A stretch of DNA of 64,000 bases from Anaerolineales bacterium (GTDB taxonomy: Bacteria; Chloroflexota; Anaerolineae; Anaerolineales; UBA11579): positions 372,001 to 436,000 of the forward strand of contig JAHBVC010000001.1 in NCBI GenBank assembly GCA_019637755.1, read 5' to 3'. The position numbers and the translations under genes are program-made. Positions 55,860 to 64,000 of the stretch are shown piece after piece; the first letter of the stretch is position 1; each line of letters starts with the position of its first letter. Below the pieces are notes generated by a model. The model saw nothing but the letters and a program-made list of their open reading frames with translations. It made no database searches and was not told the origin of the DNA.

Positions 55860-57368
55860 ATGCAAGCCAAACTCAATGACCTCAAAAACCGCTTGGCCGA
55901 AGTGGCTGACCTGAGCGCAGCCGGCGCGGTGCTCAGTTGGGACCAAGCCACCTATATGCCCAAAGGCAGCGCAGCCGCCCGCGGCCGCCAGATGGCCACC
56001 CTGGCCAGTCTGGCGCAAGCCAAGTTCACCGATGCGGAGATCGGCCGCCTGCTCGACGCTCTGGAACCCTGGGCGGCCGAGCAACCCGCCGGCTCCGACG
56101 ATGCCGCCCTGGTGCGCAAGACGCGTAAGGACTACGACAAACAGGTCAAAGTATCCGCCGATTGGGTGGCACGCGCCAACCGTCATATGGCCGAAAGCTA
56201 TCAGGCCTGGACGGAAGCTCGCCCCGCCAATGACTTCAAGGCGGTGGCCGAGCGCCTGCAAACCACGCTGGATCTCAGCCGCGAGTATGCCAACTTCTTC
56301 CCGGGCTACGCGCACATCGCCGACCCGCTGATCGATGGGCCGGACCCTGGCATGCGTGCCGAGAGCATCCGCAGCCTGTTCGCCGAATTGCGCCAGGAGC
56401 TGGTGCCCTTGGTGCAAGCCATCACCGCCCAGGCAGAGGCCGATGACCGCGTGCTGCGCAAAGACTATCCCGAAGAACAGCAACTGGCGTTTGGCTTGGG
56501 TGTGATCAGAGATTTCGGCTTCGATTTTGAGCGCGGCCGCCAGGACAAGACCCACCACCCCTTCTGCACCAGCTTCTCGATCAGTGATGTGCGCATCACC
56601 ACCCGCGTCAAGCCCAACTACCTGGCGGACGCGTTGTTCAGCACGCTGCACGAAGCCGGGCACGCCATGTACGAGCAGGGCATCCACCCGGCCTATGAAG
56701 CCACGCCGCTGGCAGGCGGCACCTCCTCCGGCGTGCACGAGAGCCAATCGCGCACCTGGGAGAACATCGTCGGCCGCAGCCGCGGCTTCTGGGAGCACTA
56801 CTTCCCCAAGCTGCAGCAGCAATTCCCCAGCCAACTCAAAGACGCCGATGTGGATGGCTTCTACCGCGCCATCAATAAGGTGGAGCGTTCGCTGATCCGT
56901 ACGGATGCCGACGAGGTGACCTATAACCTGCACGTGATGCTGCGCTTTGACCTGGAGTTGCAGTTACTGGAAGGCAGCCTGGAGATCAAGGATCTGCCGG
57001 CGGCCTGGCAGGCACGCTACCAGAGTGACCTGGGCATCCAGGCCCCCAGCGATGTGGATGGTGTGCTGCAGGATGTGCACTGGTATGCTGGCCTGATCGG
57101 CGGCGCCTTCCAGGGCTACACCCTCGGTAACATCATGAGCGCCCTGTTTTACGATGCGGCGTTGCAGGCCCACCCCAGCATTCCAGGGGAGATCGCCGCC
57201 GGCCAGTTCGGCACGCTGCACGGCTGGCTGCGCGAGAATATCTACCAGTATGGCGCCAAGTACGAACCCAACGAGCTGGTGGAACGCATCAGCGGCGGCC
57301 AGCTGCGTATCGCCCCGTACATGCGCTACTTGAAAGACAAGTACGGCCAACTGTATCGCCTGGATTGA
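55860..57368 (+). CDS. M32-family metallocarboxypeptidase
   Basis: 502 residues, normal for the family. LSWDQATYMPKGSAAARGRQ near the start, DRVLRKDYPEEQQLAFG, the zinc motif TLHEAGHAMYEQGI (His264, Glu265, His268) and the third ligand region GVHESQSRTWENIVGRSRGF are all present, as are DEVTYNLHVMLRFDLE and the tail. A cytosolic zinc carboxypeptidase with broad specificity (except after Pro). RBS AAGGACAT. It follows the TetR gene but the functions appear unrelated. Confidence 0.95.
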   Translation: MQAKLNDLKNRLAEVADLSAAGAVLSWDQATYMPKGSAAARGRQMATLASLAQAKFTDAEIGRLLDALEPWAAEQPAGSDDAALVRKTRKDYDKQVKVSADWVARANRHMAESYQAWTEARPANDFKAVAERLQTTLDLSREYANFFPGYAHIADPLIDGPDPGMRAESIRSLFAELRQELVPLVQAITAQAEADDRVLRKDYPEEQQLAFGLGVIRDFGFDFERGRQDKTHHPFCTSFSISDVRITTRVKPNYLADALFSTLHEAGHAMYEQGIHPAYEATPLAGGTSSGVHESQSRTWENIVGRSRGFWEHYFPKLQQQFPSQLKDADVDGFYRAINKVERSLIRTDADEVTYNLHVMLRFDLELQLLEGSLEIKDLPAAWQARYQSDLGIQAPSDVDGVLQDVHWYAGLIGGAFQGYTLGNIMSALFYDAALQAHPSIPGEIAAGQFGTLHGWLRENIYQYGAKYEPNELVERISGGQLRIAPYMRYLKDKYGQLYRLD

Positions 57369-57389
57369 GCCCACCCCGCCACGCGCCGT

Positions 57390-57421
57390 GCGCAGCCGGT
57401 GAATTCACCGGCTGCGCTTTT
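57390..57421 (+). terminator. Terminator after the carboxypeptidase gene
   Basis: GCGCAGCCGGTG and ACCGGCTGCGC pair over 11 bp around AATTC and are followed by TTTT. Confidence 0.85.
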
Positions 57422-57447
57422 CGCGCTGGCACGATGAGAAAGACACG

Positions 57448-58710
57448 ATGAATCTCTCCCGCATTCGTAGCACCGTGGCCGGCAACCTGGGCGCCAAGTT
57501 CATGCGCCTGTGGCAGGCCTCCTTCACCACCAACCTGGCGGATGGCGTATGGCTCTCGGCTGGGCCACTGCTGGCGGCCAGCCTGACGCGTGACCCCTTG
57601 CTGATCGCAGGCCTGGTCACTGCCCAGCGCCTGCCTTGGCTGCTGTTCTCGCTACCCAGCGGTGCCGTGGTCGACCGCCTGGATCGCAAACGCATCATGT
57701 GGATCGGCAACGCCATTCGCGCCAGCCTGATCCTCGCCCTGGGGCTCAGCACCTACTATGGTTTGTTGAGCATCTATGGCATGTATGTATTCTTTTTCTT
57801 GCTGGGCACGGTGGAACCTTTTGTGGATAATGCCTCTTTTGCCATCCTGCCGCGCGTAGTGCAGCAAGGCCAACTGGAGAAGGCCAACGGGCGCTTGTTT
57901 GCCACCACCACCGTGGCCAACGAACTGGTCGGCCCACCGGCGGGCAGCTTCCTGTTCACCTTGTTTCCGCCGGCAGCTTTTATCATCAGCAGCCTGGCCT
58001 ACGGTGGCGCGGCGGGTTTGCTCGGCACCCTGGAGGGCACCTACCTGGCACAACGCAAGCCCGGCGCAGCCACGCGCCTGCTCACCGAGATCCGCGAAGG
58101 CCTGCACTGGTTTTGGAACCACCGCGTACTGCGCGCCCTGGCGCTGCTGGTCACGCTGCAAAACCTGGTGTTCACCGCCGGCTATTCGCTGCTGGTCTTG
58201 TATGCGCAAGACCAGCTGGGGCTGAGCGCCACCGGCTACGGGCTGCTGCTCTCGATGGGCGCCATCGGCGGCCTGACCGGTGCGGTGGTCTCTGACCGCG
58301 CCGGGCTGCGCTTGGGCACCGGCCGCGTGATCATCCTCGGCATCGTGCTGACCGGCCTGGCCTTCATCGTGCTGGGCGTCAGCCACAACACCTGGTTGGC
58401 GGCGGCCATGCTGGCGCTCAACTCCTTCTCCACCACGATGAGCGTTACGCTGATCCTGGCGCTGCGCCAGACGCTGATCCCCGATGATCTGCTCGGCCGC
58501 GTGACCAGTGTGTATCGCTTTATTGTCATCGGCACGGCGCCATTGGGCAGCCTGGCCGGTGGCCTGCTGGCACGCCGCTATGGGCTGGAGATGCCCTATT
58601 GGGCGGGCGGCGTTCTGATCCTGCTGGCCACGCTGCTGACCTATCGCTACATCGGTAACCAGGCAGTCGAGCAGGCCAAGGCGGAGACCAGCCGCCCGGC
58701 AACTTCCTAA
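57448..58710 (+). CDS. MFS exporter (MFS_3 / EntS-like)
   Basis: 420 residues with about 12 membrane segments. AKFMRLWQASFTTNLADGVW opens helix one; the loop between helices two and three (LPSGAVVDRLDRKRIMWIGN) has the MFS signature DRxxRK; ARRYGLEMPYWAGGVLILLA ends the core. This is the MFS_3 type seen in siderophore, macrolide and drug exporters. The substrate is unknown. RBS GAGAAAG. Confidence 0.88.
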   Translation: MNLSRIRSTVAGNLGAKFMRLWQASFTTNLADGVWLSAGPLLAASLTRDPLLIAGLVTAQRLPWLLFSLPSGAVVDRLDRKRIMWIGNAIRASLILALGLSTYYGLLSIYGMYVFFFLLGTVEPFVDNASFAILPRVVQQGQLEKANGRLFATTTVANELVGPPAGSFLFTLFPPAAFIISSLAYGGAAGLLGTLEGTYLAQRKPGAATRLLTEIREGLHWFWNHRVLRALALLVTLQNLVFTAGYSLLVLYAQDQLGLSATGYGLLLSMGAIGGLTGAVVSDRAGLRLGTGRVIILGIVLTGLAFIVLGVSHNTWLAAAMLALNSFSTTMSVTLILALRQTLIPDDLLGRVTSVYRFIVIGTAPLGSLAGGLLARRYGLEMPYWAGGVLILLATLLTYRYIGNQAVEQAKAETSRPATS

Positions 58711-58748
58711 GCGCTAGATGAGTAGCGCCAATCGGCAAATTTGCTGGA

Positions 58749-58754
58749 TAGAAT
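58749..58754 (+). promoter_or_regulatory. -10 box of a leaderless promoter (NBR1-Ig lipoprotein)
   Basis: TAGAAT ends 7 nt before the ATG at 58762. No -35 stands out. Confidence 0.55.
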
Positions 58755-58761
58755 CGTACCC

Positions 58762-59382
58762 ATGATGAAACGCATCCTACTTCTCCCCCTGCTGACGCTC
58801 TCGCTAGTGCTGGCAGCCTGTGGCCCTTCGGAGGCCGACATCCAGGCTACCGTGGCAGTGGCCGAGACGAACGCCGTTTCAACCGCTTACGCCCAATTGA
58901 CTGAATATGCCTTGGCCAATCCTTCGGCCACCCCCACTGAAATGCCCACCGCTACTCCGCAGCCCACGGCCACTCTATCGGCCACGGCCACGGTGGGTAG
59001 CGGCGGGGCCGGTACGGGCGGCACTGGCGGCACTGGCGCCGCGACCACCTGTGGCGCGATGACCTTTGTGGCCGATGTGACCGTGGAAGATGGTGAAGAG
59101 ATTGCCGCAGGCACCGCCTACACGAAAACCTGGTCGGTACGCAACTCGGGCACCTGTGAATGGAGCACAGAATTCCAATTGCTCTACAACGGTGGTGACC
59201 AGATGGGCGGCCCCTCCAGCAGCAAGCCCTTCACCGCCGCCGTTCCGGTGGGCCAGAATGGCAATGTTTCGATTGCCCTGGTAGCGCCCAGCACGGCCGG
59301 CGACTATACCGGCTACTGGGCGCTGGCAGATGCCAGCGGCACGCCGTTTGGTTATCTCTCCGTAGTGATCAAGGTTCCCTAG
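58762..59382 (+). CDS. Lipoprotein with NBR1-type Ig-like domain
   Basis: 206 residues. The signal peptide (LLPLLTLSLVLAAC) has a lipobox Cys. A Thr/Pro-rich stalk (ATPTEMPTATPQPTATLSAT) and a Gly-rich stretch lead to an Ig-like domain with AYTKTWSVRNSGTCEWSTEF, NGNVSIALVAPSTAGDYTGY and WALADASGTPFGYLSVVIKV, the NBR1-Ig pattern (PF16158) known from the autophagy receptor NBR1 and many Chloroflexi surface proteins. Start 58762 is supported by the -10 box lying inside the longer frame. Confidence 0.85.
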   Translation: MMKRILLLPLLTLSLVLAACGPSEADIQATVAVAETNAVSTAYAQLTEYALANPSATPTEMPTATPQPTATLSATATVGSGGAGTGGTGGTGAATTCGAMTFVADVTVEDGEEIAAGTAYTKTWSVRNSGTCEWSTEFQLLYNGGDQMGGPSSSKPFTAAVPVGQNGNVSIALVAPSTAGDYTGYWALADASGTPFGYLSVVIKVP

Positions 59383-59397
59383 CCGCACACGCTTAGC

Positions 59398-59436
59398 AAT
59401 AAAAAAAAACAGGCCGCAATTGCGGCCTGTTTTTTA
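59398..59436. terminator. Bidirectional terminator
   Basis: ACAGGCCGCAA and TTGCGGCCTGT form an 11-bp palindromic stem flanked by A and T runs; shared by the lipoprotein gene and the converging DUF1801 gene. Confidence 0.9.
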
Positions 59437-59442
59437 TCGTGC

Positions 59443-59847
59443 TTAGGGATCGTTGGCGTCAGGCGGGTCTGGGCGCGGCGTGCGCTGCACCGCCTCTTGC
59501 AGCAGCGAGAGGATGCCCGGCAAGGTTACATCTTCGAGGCTGTAGATCTTGACGTGGCGGGCGCGCTGGCCTTCGCCTTCCAGCAAAGCCTCGGGGTCTT
59601 CCAGATCTACCCCGCGCGGAAAGCCGAGGTTGATGTAATCCTCCTGAAAGATGATCACGCAAATCAAGTGGGTATAGGTTTCGGCGAAGCCATAGCCCAA
59701 CAAATGCGCTGCCGGGTCGAGCTGCTCTAGCGCGTCGGGCGCCAGCTCGAGGATCTGGCTGCGCAACTCCAGTGCCATGGCTTGCAGCGGCTCAGGAAAA
59801 CTGGCCAGAAAACGCTGCAAGTTCACCGGCAGCCCGTTCTCACTCAT
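59443..59847 (-). CDS. DUF1801 (YdhG-like) family protein
   Basis: 134 residues from [20 protein letters not shown]; the start overlaps the DinB stop by 8 nt. LQAMALELRSQILELAPDAL, HLLGYGFAETYTHLICVIIF and INLGFPRGVDLEDPEALLEG, then ARHVKIYSLEDV follow the DUF1801 plan, a CyaY/YjbR-like fold. Function unknown. Two small soluble proteins in one operon. Confidence 0.82.
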   Translation of the reverse strand: MSENGLPVNLQRFLASFPEPLQAMALELRSQILELAPDALEQLDPAAHLLGYGFAETYTHLICVIIFQEDYINLGFPRGVDLEDPEALLEGEGQRARHVKIYSLEDVTLPGILSLLQEAVQRTPRPDPPDANDP

Positions 59848-60403
59848 AGGCAACCTCAGGCAAGCCCAGCAAGCGTTGCATATCATTGACGTGGTGCAGG
59901 TTGTGGTAGCGGGTAAAGAACAGCAACTCGCGCAGGGTGAGCTTGCCCAGCAAAGGGTGCGGCACCTGCGCCTTATCCAGATCCGCCTCCTGCCAGCCGT
60001 CGAGCGTCTTCAGCAGCTTAGACATGCTCTGCATCCATTGCTCCAGCAAGGCGCGCTGCCCGGCGGCCGGGTCGGCTGGCGGTTCGCCCAGCTCCGGCAG
60101 GAAGGCTGCCGGTGCTTCGGCGCCGCCTTCCAGCTTGGCGCGGTAGGCCGCCAGCAGCTCGGCATAACTGCGGCTGCGGCTGGCGGTGCCCCACACCAGG
60201 CCCGACATACGCGCCGGCAGGCGGTAGGCCAGCGTAGCGATGCGCACCGACTTGATCAGGTGCGCCAGGTTCTCAGCGGCTGACCATACCTGCGGCGGGT
60301 GCAGATAAAACTGCGCCGCAGGCACCGCCGCGAAGGCCGCGGCCACTTGCTGTGCGTTGTCGCGCAGCTCAGTGATGATCTCAGGGAGTGAATAGGCCTG
60401 CAT
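59840..60403 (-). CDS. DinB-family protein
   Basis: 187 residues from [20 protein letters not shown]. Four-helix DinB-like bundle with [20 protein letters not shown], and [20 protein letters not shown], which carry the three putative metal-binding His (His in AHL and HNLHH). Family roles: thiol transferase- or metal-dependent detoxification. A TATGAT box ends 7 nt before this ATG, supporting this start over the longer frames. Confidence 0.85.
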   Translation of the reverse strand: MQAYSLPEIITELRDNAQQVAAAFAAVPAAQFYLHPPQVWSAAENLAHLIKSVRIATLAYRLPARMSGLVWGTASRSRSYAELLAAYRAKLEGGAEAPAAFLPELGEPPADPAAGQRALLEQWMQSMSKLLKTLDGWQEADLDKAQVPHPLLGKLTLRELLFFTRYHNLHHVNDMQRLLGLPEVAYE

Positions 60404-60410
60404 AGGCCGA

Positions 60411-60416
60411 ATCATA
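60411..60416 (-). promoter_or_regulatory. -10 box of a leaderless promoter (DinB-family gene)
   Basis: TATGAT on the minus strand, 7 nt before the ATG at 60403. Confidence 0.5.
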
Positions 60417-60468
60417 ACCTGCATCGCGGCGCGCGGGGCCACAGGCAGCAAACCCGGCGGGCAAGGTA

Positions 60469-60474
60469 TATAAT
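60469..60474 (+). promoter_or_regulatory. -10 box of ino1
   Basis: TATAAT 25 nt before the ATG; the leader contains AAAGGAGAAAC as RBS. This is a normal leadered promoter, in contrast to its divergent neighbour. Confidence 0.5.
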
Positions 60475-60499
60475 CACCGCAACTTTACAAAGGAGAAAC

Positions 60500-61594
60500 A
60501 TGGCAAACACATCTTCAAAAGTACGCGTGGCAATCATCGGTGTTGGCAACTGTGCCAGCTCCCTTGTGCAAGGCGTGCAGTATTACCAGAACGCCGCCGA
60601 CAATGACGAAGTCCCCGGCTTGATGCATGTCAACCTGGGCGGCTATCACATTCGCGACATTGAATTCTCGGCTGCGTTCGACGTGGTGGCCACCAAGGTG
60701 GGCAAGGATCTGAGCGAAGCCATTTGTGCCTACCCCAATAACACGATCAAGTTCGCCGATGTGCCCCACCTCGGCGTGGAAGTGCAGCGCGGCATGACCC
60801 ACGATGGCCTGGGCAAGTACCTGCGTGAAGTAGTGGAAAAGGCGCCCGGCGCCACCGCCGATATTGTCAAGGTTCTGAAAGACACCGGCACCGATGTGGT
60901 GGTGAGCTACCTGCCGGTGGGCTCTGAGATGGCCACCAAGTGGTACGTGGAACAGATCCTCGAGGCCGGTGTGGGCTTCGTGAACTGCATCCCCGTGTTC
61001 ATCGCCAGCCAGGATTACTGGGGCGAGCGCTTCAAAGAGCGCAACATCCCCATCATTGGCGATGACATCAAGAGCCAGGTAGGCGCTACCATCACCCACC
61101 GTGCTCTGACGCGCCTGTTCGTGGAGCGCGGTGTGCACCTCGACCGCACCTACCAGCTGAACTTCGGCGGCAATATGGACTTTTACAATATGCTCGAGCG
61201 CGAACGCCTCGAGTCGAAGAAGATCTCCAAGACCGGCGCCGTTACCAGCATGCTGCCCTATGCACTGGACGGCGGCGATGTGCACGTTGGCCCTAGCGAC
61301 TATGTGCCCTGGCTGACCGACCGTAAGTGGTGCCACATCCGCATGGAAGGCCGTGCCTTCGGCGATGTGCCGCTGCAGATGGAAGTCAAGCTGGAAGTGT
61401 GGGATTCGCCCAACTCGGCTGGCGTAGTGATCGATGCGGTGCGCTGCGCCAAGTTGGCCATGGATCGCGGCATCGGCGGCCCGCTGATCGCCCCGTCTTC
61501 CTACTTTATGAAGACCCCGCCGCAGCAGTTCACCGATGACCTGGCCCGCACCAACACGGAGACGTTCATCGCCGGCGAGAGCGTACCCGCATAA
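60500..61594 (+). CDS. ino1: Inositol-3-phosphate synthase
   Basis: 364 residues, typical of the short actinobacterial/archaeal type. The NAD-binding start is [20 protein letters not shown]; later come [74 protein letters not shown] and [20 protein letters not shown]. It converts glucose-6-phosphate to 1L-myo-inositol 3-phosphate, for inositol lipids or solutes. No inositol monophosphatase nearby. Confidence 0.96.
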   Translation: MANTSSKVRVAIIGVGNCASSLVQGVQYYQNAADNDEVPGLMHVNLGGYHIRDIEFSAAFDVVATKVGKDLSEAICAYPNNTIKFADVPHLGVEVQRGMTHDGLGKYLREVVEKAPGATADIVKVLKDTGTDVVVSYLPVGSEMATKWYVEQILEAGVGFVNCIPVFIASQDYWGERFKERNIPIIGDDIKSQVGATITHRALTRLFVERGVHLDRTYQLNFGGNMDFYNMLERERLESKKISKTGAVTSMLPYALDGGDVHVGPSDYVPWLTDRKWCHIRMEGRAFGDVPLQMEVKLEVWDSPNSAGVVIDAVRCAKLAMDRGIGGPLIAPSSYFMKTPPQQFTDDLARTNTETFIAGESVPA

Positions 61595-61604
61595 TCAGCA
61601 ACCG

Positions 61605-61649
61605 CAAAAACAAAAAAAACCACAGCGAATGCTGCGGTTTTTTTTGTTA
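61605..61649. terminator. Terminator shared by ino1 and crcB
   Basis: AAACCACAGC and GCTGCGGTTT pair around GAAT with one A-C mismatch on plus, a G-U pair on minus. A-run before and T-run after. Confidence 0.8.
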
Positions 61650-62021
61650 ACCTAACCGTGCGGCCACTGCCCTGCCCGCCCATACAGCCAGCAACCCGCC
61701 CACATTGCTGGCCAGCACATAGGCCGCCGCCTGGCCAAGCAGGCCTGCAGAAAGCAAGCTGAGGAGCTCCAAGCCAAAGCTGGAGAAGGTGGTGTAACCT
61801 CCCAAAAATCCGCTGATCAATAACGGCCCATAATCCGCCAGGCGGCCATGCTGTAACAGCCAGTGCGACAGCAGGCCAATCGCAAAACAACCGCTGAGAT
61901 TGATGCCCAACGTGGCGTAGGGAAACGGCGCAACGCGCCCTGCCTGCATTTGTATCGAAAGCACATAGCGCAGCATCGCCCCCAGTGCACCGCCCAGCCC
62001 TACCCAAAGAATGTTAACCAT
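61647..62021 (-). CDS. crcB: Fluoride channel CrcB/Fluc
   Basis: 124 residues from MVNILWVGLGGALGAMLRYV. Four membrane helices, with the hallmark NLSGCFAIG and GFLGGYTTFSSFGLELLSLL motifs. The Fluc dual-topology dimer exports fluoride. It is preceded by a fluoride riboswitch on the same strand, which fits control by fluoride. Gly-Gly and Phe residues lining the fluoride path are present. One gene only, so a homodimer is expected. Confidence 0.95.
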   Translation of the reverse strand: MVNILWVGLGGALGAMLRYVLSIQMQAGRVAPFPYATLGINLSGCFAIGLLSHWLLQHGRLADYGPLLISGFLGGYTTFSSFGLELLSLLSAGLLGQAAAYVLASNVGGLLAVWAGRAVAARLG

Positions 62022-62043
62022 GGCAAGCCTCCACATCGATGAA

Positions 62044-62123
62044 TGCGTAGGAGTCATCAGCCATTCGGCGGTTTGGGCTGCCCATACAGTATAGGCGGCG
62101 CGCGGCGAACTCCATCACCTGCC
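62044..62123 (-). ncRNA. Fluoride riboswitch (crcB motif)
   Basis: On the minus strand, 23 nt before crcB: GGTGATGGAGTTCGCC, a GC-rich variable arm, CAAACCGCC, then GGCTGATGACTCCTAC. These match the conserved pseudoknot segments of the crcB RNA motif. The variable hairpin is longer than usual. It overlaps the 5' region of the divergent epimerase gene's promoter but lies on the other strand. Confidence 0.88.
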
Positions 62124-62155
62124 AGACACAATTCTACCGCTGCAGCGATGCCCCT

Positions 62156-62161
62156 TATAAT
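62156..62161 (+). promoter_or_regulatory. -10 box of a leaderless promoter (SDR epimerase)
   Basis: TATAAT ends 7 nt before the ATG at 62169. Confidence 0.6.
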
Positions 62162-62168
62162 CCTGCCC

Positions 62169-63152
62169 ATGAACGTACTGGTTACCGGAGCCACTGGCTT
62201 CATCGGCGGGCACATTGCCCACGCCGCCCTGGCACAGGGCTGGCACGTGCGCGGCCTGCGCCGGCGGGCAGGCCACCACGGCCATCTGGCGGCGGATGCC
62301 GGCGTGGCCTGGGTGGAGGGTGACCTGAACGATGCGGCCAGCCTGGCGGGCGCGATGGAAGGCGTAGACCTGCTCTTCCATGCCGCCGCCTACTACCCAC
62401 GCCGCGAACACCAACTGAGCCGCGCCCAGCACCTCGCCGCGGCAGAGGCCGAAATGCAGCGCGTGCTGGCCGCCGCCCGCGCCGCCGGCGTGCGGCGCAT
62501 GGTGTACACCTCGGCCTTGTTTTGCATCGCCAACCTGCCGCCCGGTGCCGGGCGCCTGGCCGACGAGCGCGATGTGTATACGCTGGGCGATTTTCCCGAA
62601 AGCGCCTATTTTGAAACCAAAATTCTGATGGAGCAGTTGGCCTTGGCCGCCAACGCGCCGGATTTTGAAGTGGTGGTGACCAACCCTACCGCCGTCTTCG
62701 GCCCGGGCGACCTTAACCGCACCCTGGGCACGCTATTGATCCTGATCGCCAAGGGGCTGGCCTTTTTCTGGCTGCCCGCAGGAGCGAACGTGGTAGATGT
62801 GCGCGATGTGGCCAATGCCCACATCCAGGCCGCCCTGCGCGGGCGCCCCGGCGAGCGCTACATCCTCGGCGGGCACAACACCACCTTGCGCGACGCGATC
62901 AGCACCGCGGCGCAGGTGGCCGGGCGCAAGGCGCCCTGGCTACGCCTGCCGCTGTGGGTCGTGCCGCCGGTGGTGTGGCTGGGCGATCGCATCCCCAATT
63001 TTCCGCTGCCCGCCAATCATTTGCGCAGCATCCGCCGCTGGCAGCCCTACAACACCACCAAGGCCGAGGGCGAGCTGGGGCTGCAGGCGCGGCCCTTTGA
63101 AGAAACCGTGCGCGATGCGCTGGCCTGGTTCAAGGCCAATGGGGATCTATAG
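62169..63152 (+). CDS. NAD-dependent epimerase/dehydratase (extended SDR)
   Basis: 327 residues from MNVLVTGATGFIGGHIAHAA; the longer frame would overlap the riboswitch region and the -10 box. GATGFIGG binds NAD; a DLLFHAAAYYP strand and VRRMVYTSALFC follow; the Tyr of the YxxxK motif is in SAYFETKILMEQ (Tyr, Lys). Then VTNPTAVFGPGDLNRTLGTL and VVDVRDVANAHIQAALRGRP. It resembles the hopanoid-associated or dihydroflavonol-4-reductase-like epimerases. Substrate unknown. Confidence 0.88.
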   Translation: MNVLVTGATGFIGGHIAHAALAQGWHVRGLRRRAGHHGHLAADAGVAWVEGDLNDAASLAGAMEGVDLLFHAAAYYPRREHQLSRAQHLAAAEAEMQRVLAAARAAGVRRMVYTSALFCIANLPPGAGRLADERDVYTLGDFPESAYFETKILMEQLALAANAPDFEVVVTNPTAVFGPGDLNRTLGTLLILIAKGLAFFWLPAGANVVDVRDVANAHIQAALRGRPGERYILGGHNTTLRDAISTAAQVAGRKAPWLRLPLWVVPPVVWLGDRIPNFPLPANHLRSIRRWQPYNTTKAEGELGLQARPFEETVRDALAWFKANGDL

Positions 63153-63155
63153 CCA

Positions 63156-63734
63156 GTGAAGCTCTTGCTCAGTGTGCTGATTGGCTACCTGCTGGGCTCG
63201 CTGCCCTTCGCGCACATCCTCGCGCGCCGCGTCACCGGCGTGCGCCTGGCGGAGACGGGCAGCGGCAACGTAGGCACGCGCAATCTAGCGCGCACGGCCG
63301 GCCTGGGCTGGGGAGCTGTGGGCGCCGTGCTGGATTTCTCAAAGGGGCTGGCGGCGATGGCCATCGGCCAGGCGCTGGCCGCCGATAGCGGCGCCTGGTG
63401 GATGTTGGCCGGCAGCGCGGCAGTGGCTGGGCATAACTGGCCGCTGTGGTTGCGCTTGCGCGGCGGCAAGGGGCTGGCGACTGCGCTGGGCGCCAGCGCC
63501 TTTGTAGCCTGGCCGCAAGTGCTGCTGGTGATCCTTATCGGCTGGCTGGTGATGCGCCGGGTGCACAACATCACCGTCACCGCGCTGGTGTGCTTTGCCA
63601 GCATGCTGGCGGCTCTGTACGCCACCCGGCAGCCGGCAGATTACAGCTATTTTGTGCTCAGCCTCGGTGCGCTGGTGGCGCTGGCCACGCTGTCGGGCCT
63701 GTGGCCGCCCGCGGCCCGGCGCAAAGCCACCTGA
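63156..63734 (+). CDS. plsY: Glycerol-3-phosphate acyltransferase PlsY
   Basis: 192 residues, start codon GTG. LLSVLIGYLLGSLPFAHILA, the SGNVGTRNLARTAGLGWGAV motif (normally GSGNxGATN), AVAGHNWPLWLRLRGGKGLA with the catalytic GHxxP-like and GGKG segments, and several membrane helices are present. It acylates glycerol-3-phosphate using acyl-phosphate from PlsX, whose gene is in this window at 51.5 kb. It starts 3 nt after the epimerase stop. Confidence 0.93.
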   Translation: MKLLLSVLIGYLLGSLPFAHILARRVTGVRLAETGSGNVGTRNLARTAGLGWGAVGAVLDFSKGLAAMAIGQALAADSGAWWMLAGSAAVAGHNWPLWLRLRGGKGLATALGASAFVAWPQVLLVILIGWLVMRRVHNITVTALVCFASMLAALYATRQPADYSYFVLSLGALVALATLSGLWPPAARRKAT

Positions 63735-63815
63735 GCCAGCCGACAACGAACCCGCCCCGCTGGGGTTTATGTATTTAATCCAAATTCTCCGCGCGTATCT
63801 CTGAAAGGAAGTTGC

Positions 63816-64000
63816 ATGCTTAATCTTCTCCGTTCTGACCTTAAAGCCTACTGGCTGCGCTGGCTGTTTGCAGCCATCACGGTCACCTTTGGCTTGCAGG
63901 AATTGCGCGTGCTGTTCGTGAGCTTCGTGGGCTACTTGCGTGATTCCACCGGGATGAGCTCGCTCAGCCTGGCGCCCGTGGCGATCGGTGTCTTCGCCCT
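63816..64000 (+). CDS. Membrane protein (partial, runs off right edge)
   Basis: Starts MLNLLRSDLKAYWLRWLFAA with RBS GAAAGGAAG and continues open for 61 codons to the window end. A hydrophobic first half (ITVTFGLQELRVLFVSFVGY) suggests a membrane protein or transporter subunit. Too little is visible to name a family; a transporter of the major-facilitator or permease kind is possible. Confidence 0.6.
   Translation, partial: MLNLLRSDLKAYWLRWLFAAITVTFGLQELRVLFVSFVGYLRDSTGMSSLSLAPVAIGVFA

Noticed and set aside
55854-56933. 359-codon minus-strand frame
   Set aside because: Antisense to the M32 carboxypeptidase, which has complete motifs.

Overview
The host part of the window (about 37.3-64 kb, GC-rich) looks like a chromosome of Chloroflexi, most likely Anaerolineae or a near relative. 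The case rests on gene content: a TPR protein with one membrane anchor, a lipoprotein with an NBR1-type Ig domain, DUF2277, inositol-3-phosphate synthase, VKOR, PlsX and PlsY, a tatA-tatC pair behind fabG/asp23/nusB, and no outer-membrane genes. The assignment is inferred from the proteins; no rRNA is present.

Region 1 (1 to about 13.3 kb) is a tailed-phage prophage whose left end lies outside the window. A minus-strand late operon runs TerS-TerL fusion, portal, two membrane proteins, a three-gene sugar/methyl-transfer cassette and minor capsid protein (partial). Upstream of it lie holin-like and spanin-like genes, then a divergent control region at 8.5 kb, a tyrosine recombinase at 9.5-10.5 kb, a minus-strand early operon (12.8-10.7 kb), and a second divergent control region whose large palindrome carries both -35 boxes beside an XRE-type regulator.

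Region 2 (13,348-37,231) is a separate AT-richer integrative element of about 23.9 kb. It sits in the 3' half of a CAU-anticodon tRNA gene. A 37-bp perfect direct repeat marks both ends: the intact tRNA at 37,187-37,258 and a tRNA remnant at 13,339-13,384. The tyrosine integrase lies next to the intact tRNA, and a pair of TGCACC motifs lies just inside each end, like arm-type integrase sites. Cargo: sugar ABC importer genes without an ATPase, an Erm-type rRNA methyltransferase, an OLD-like ATPase/TOPRIM nuclease, a type III restriction-modification system with a GGCT-fold gene overlapping its end, and a Fic protein. Backbone: DUF2958, ParA plus a ribbon-helix-helix partner with centromere-like repeats, a 1-kb non-coding region rich in inverted repeats, a membrane-anchored LuxR-type regulator, small membrane proteins, a coupling-protein-like ATPase, a replication-relaxation protein, an excisionase-like protein and the integrase. 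No relaxase was seen. Because the remnant abuts prophage DNA, the two elements may sit in tandem at one tRNA.

Region 3 (37.3-64 kb) is host core: a minus-strand relA/spoT-moeA-VKOR-small Cys protein operon, the fabG-asp23-nusB-tatA-tatC-lipoprotein operon, nnrD, tRNA-Leu(GAG), plsX, two tandem paralogous membrane proteins, a DoxX pair divergent from a TetR regulator, M32 carboxypeptidase, MFS exporter, NBR1-Ig lipoprotein, ino1, crcB behind a fluoride riboswitch, an SDR epimerase and plsY. A recurring feature in host and prophage is a -10 box ending 6-7 nt before the start codon, which implies leaderless mRNAs.
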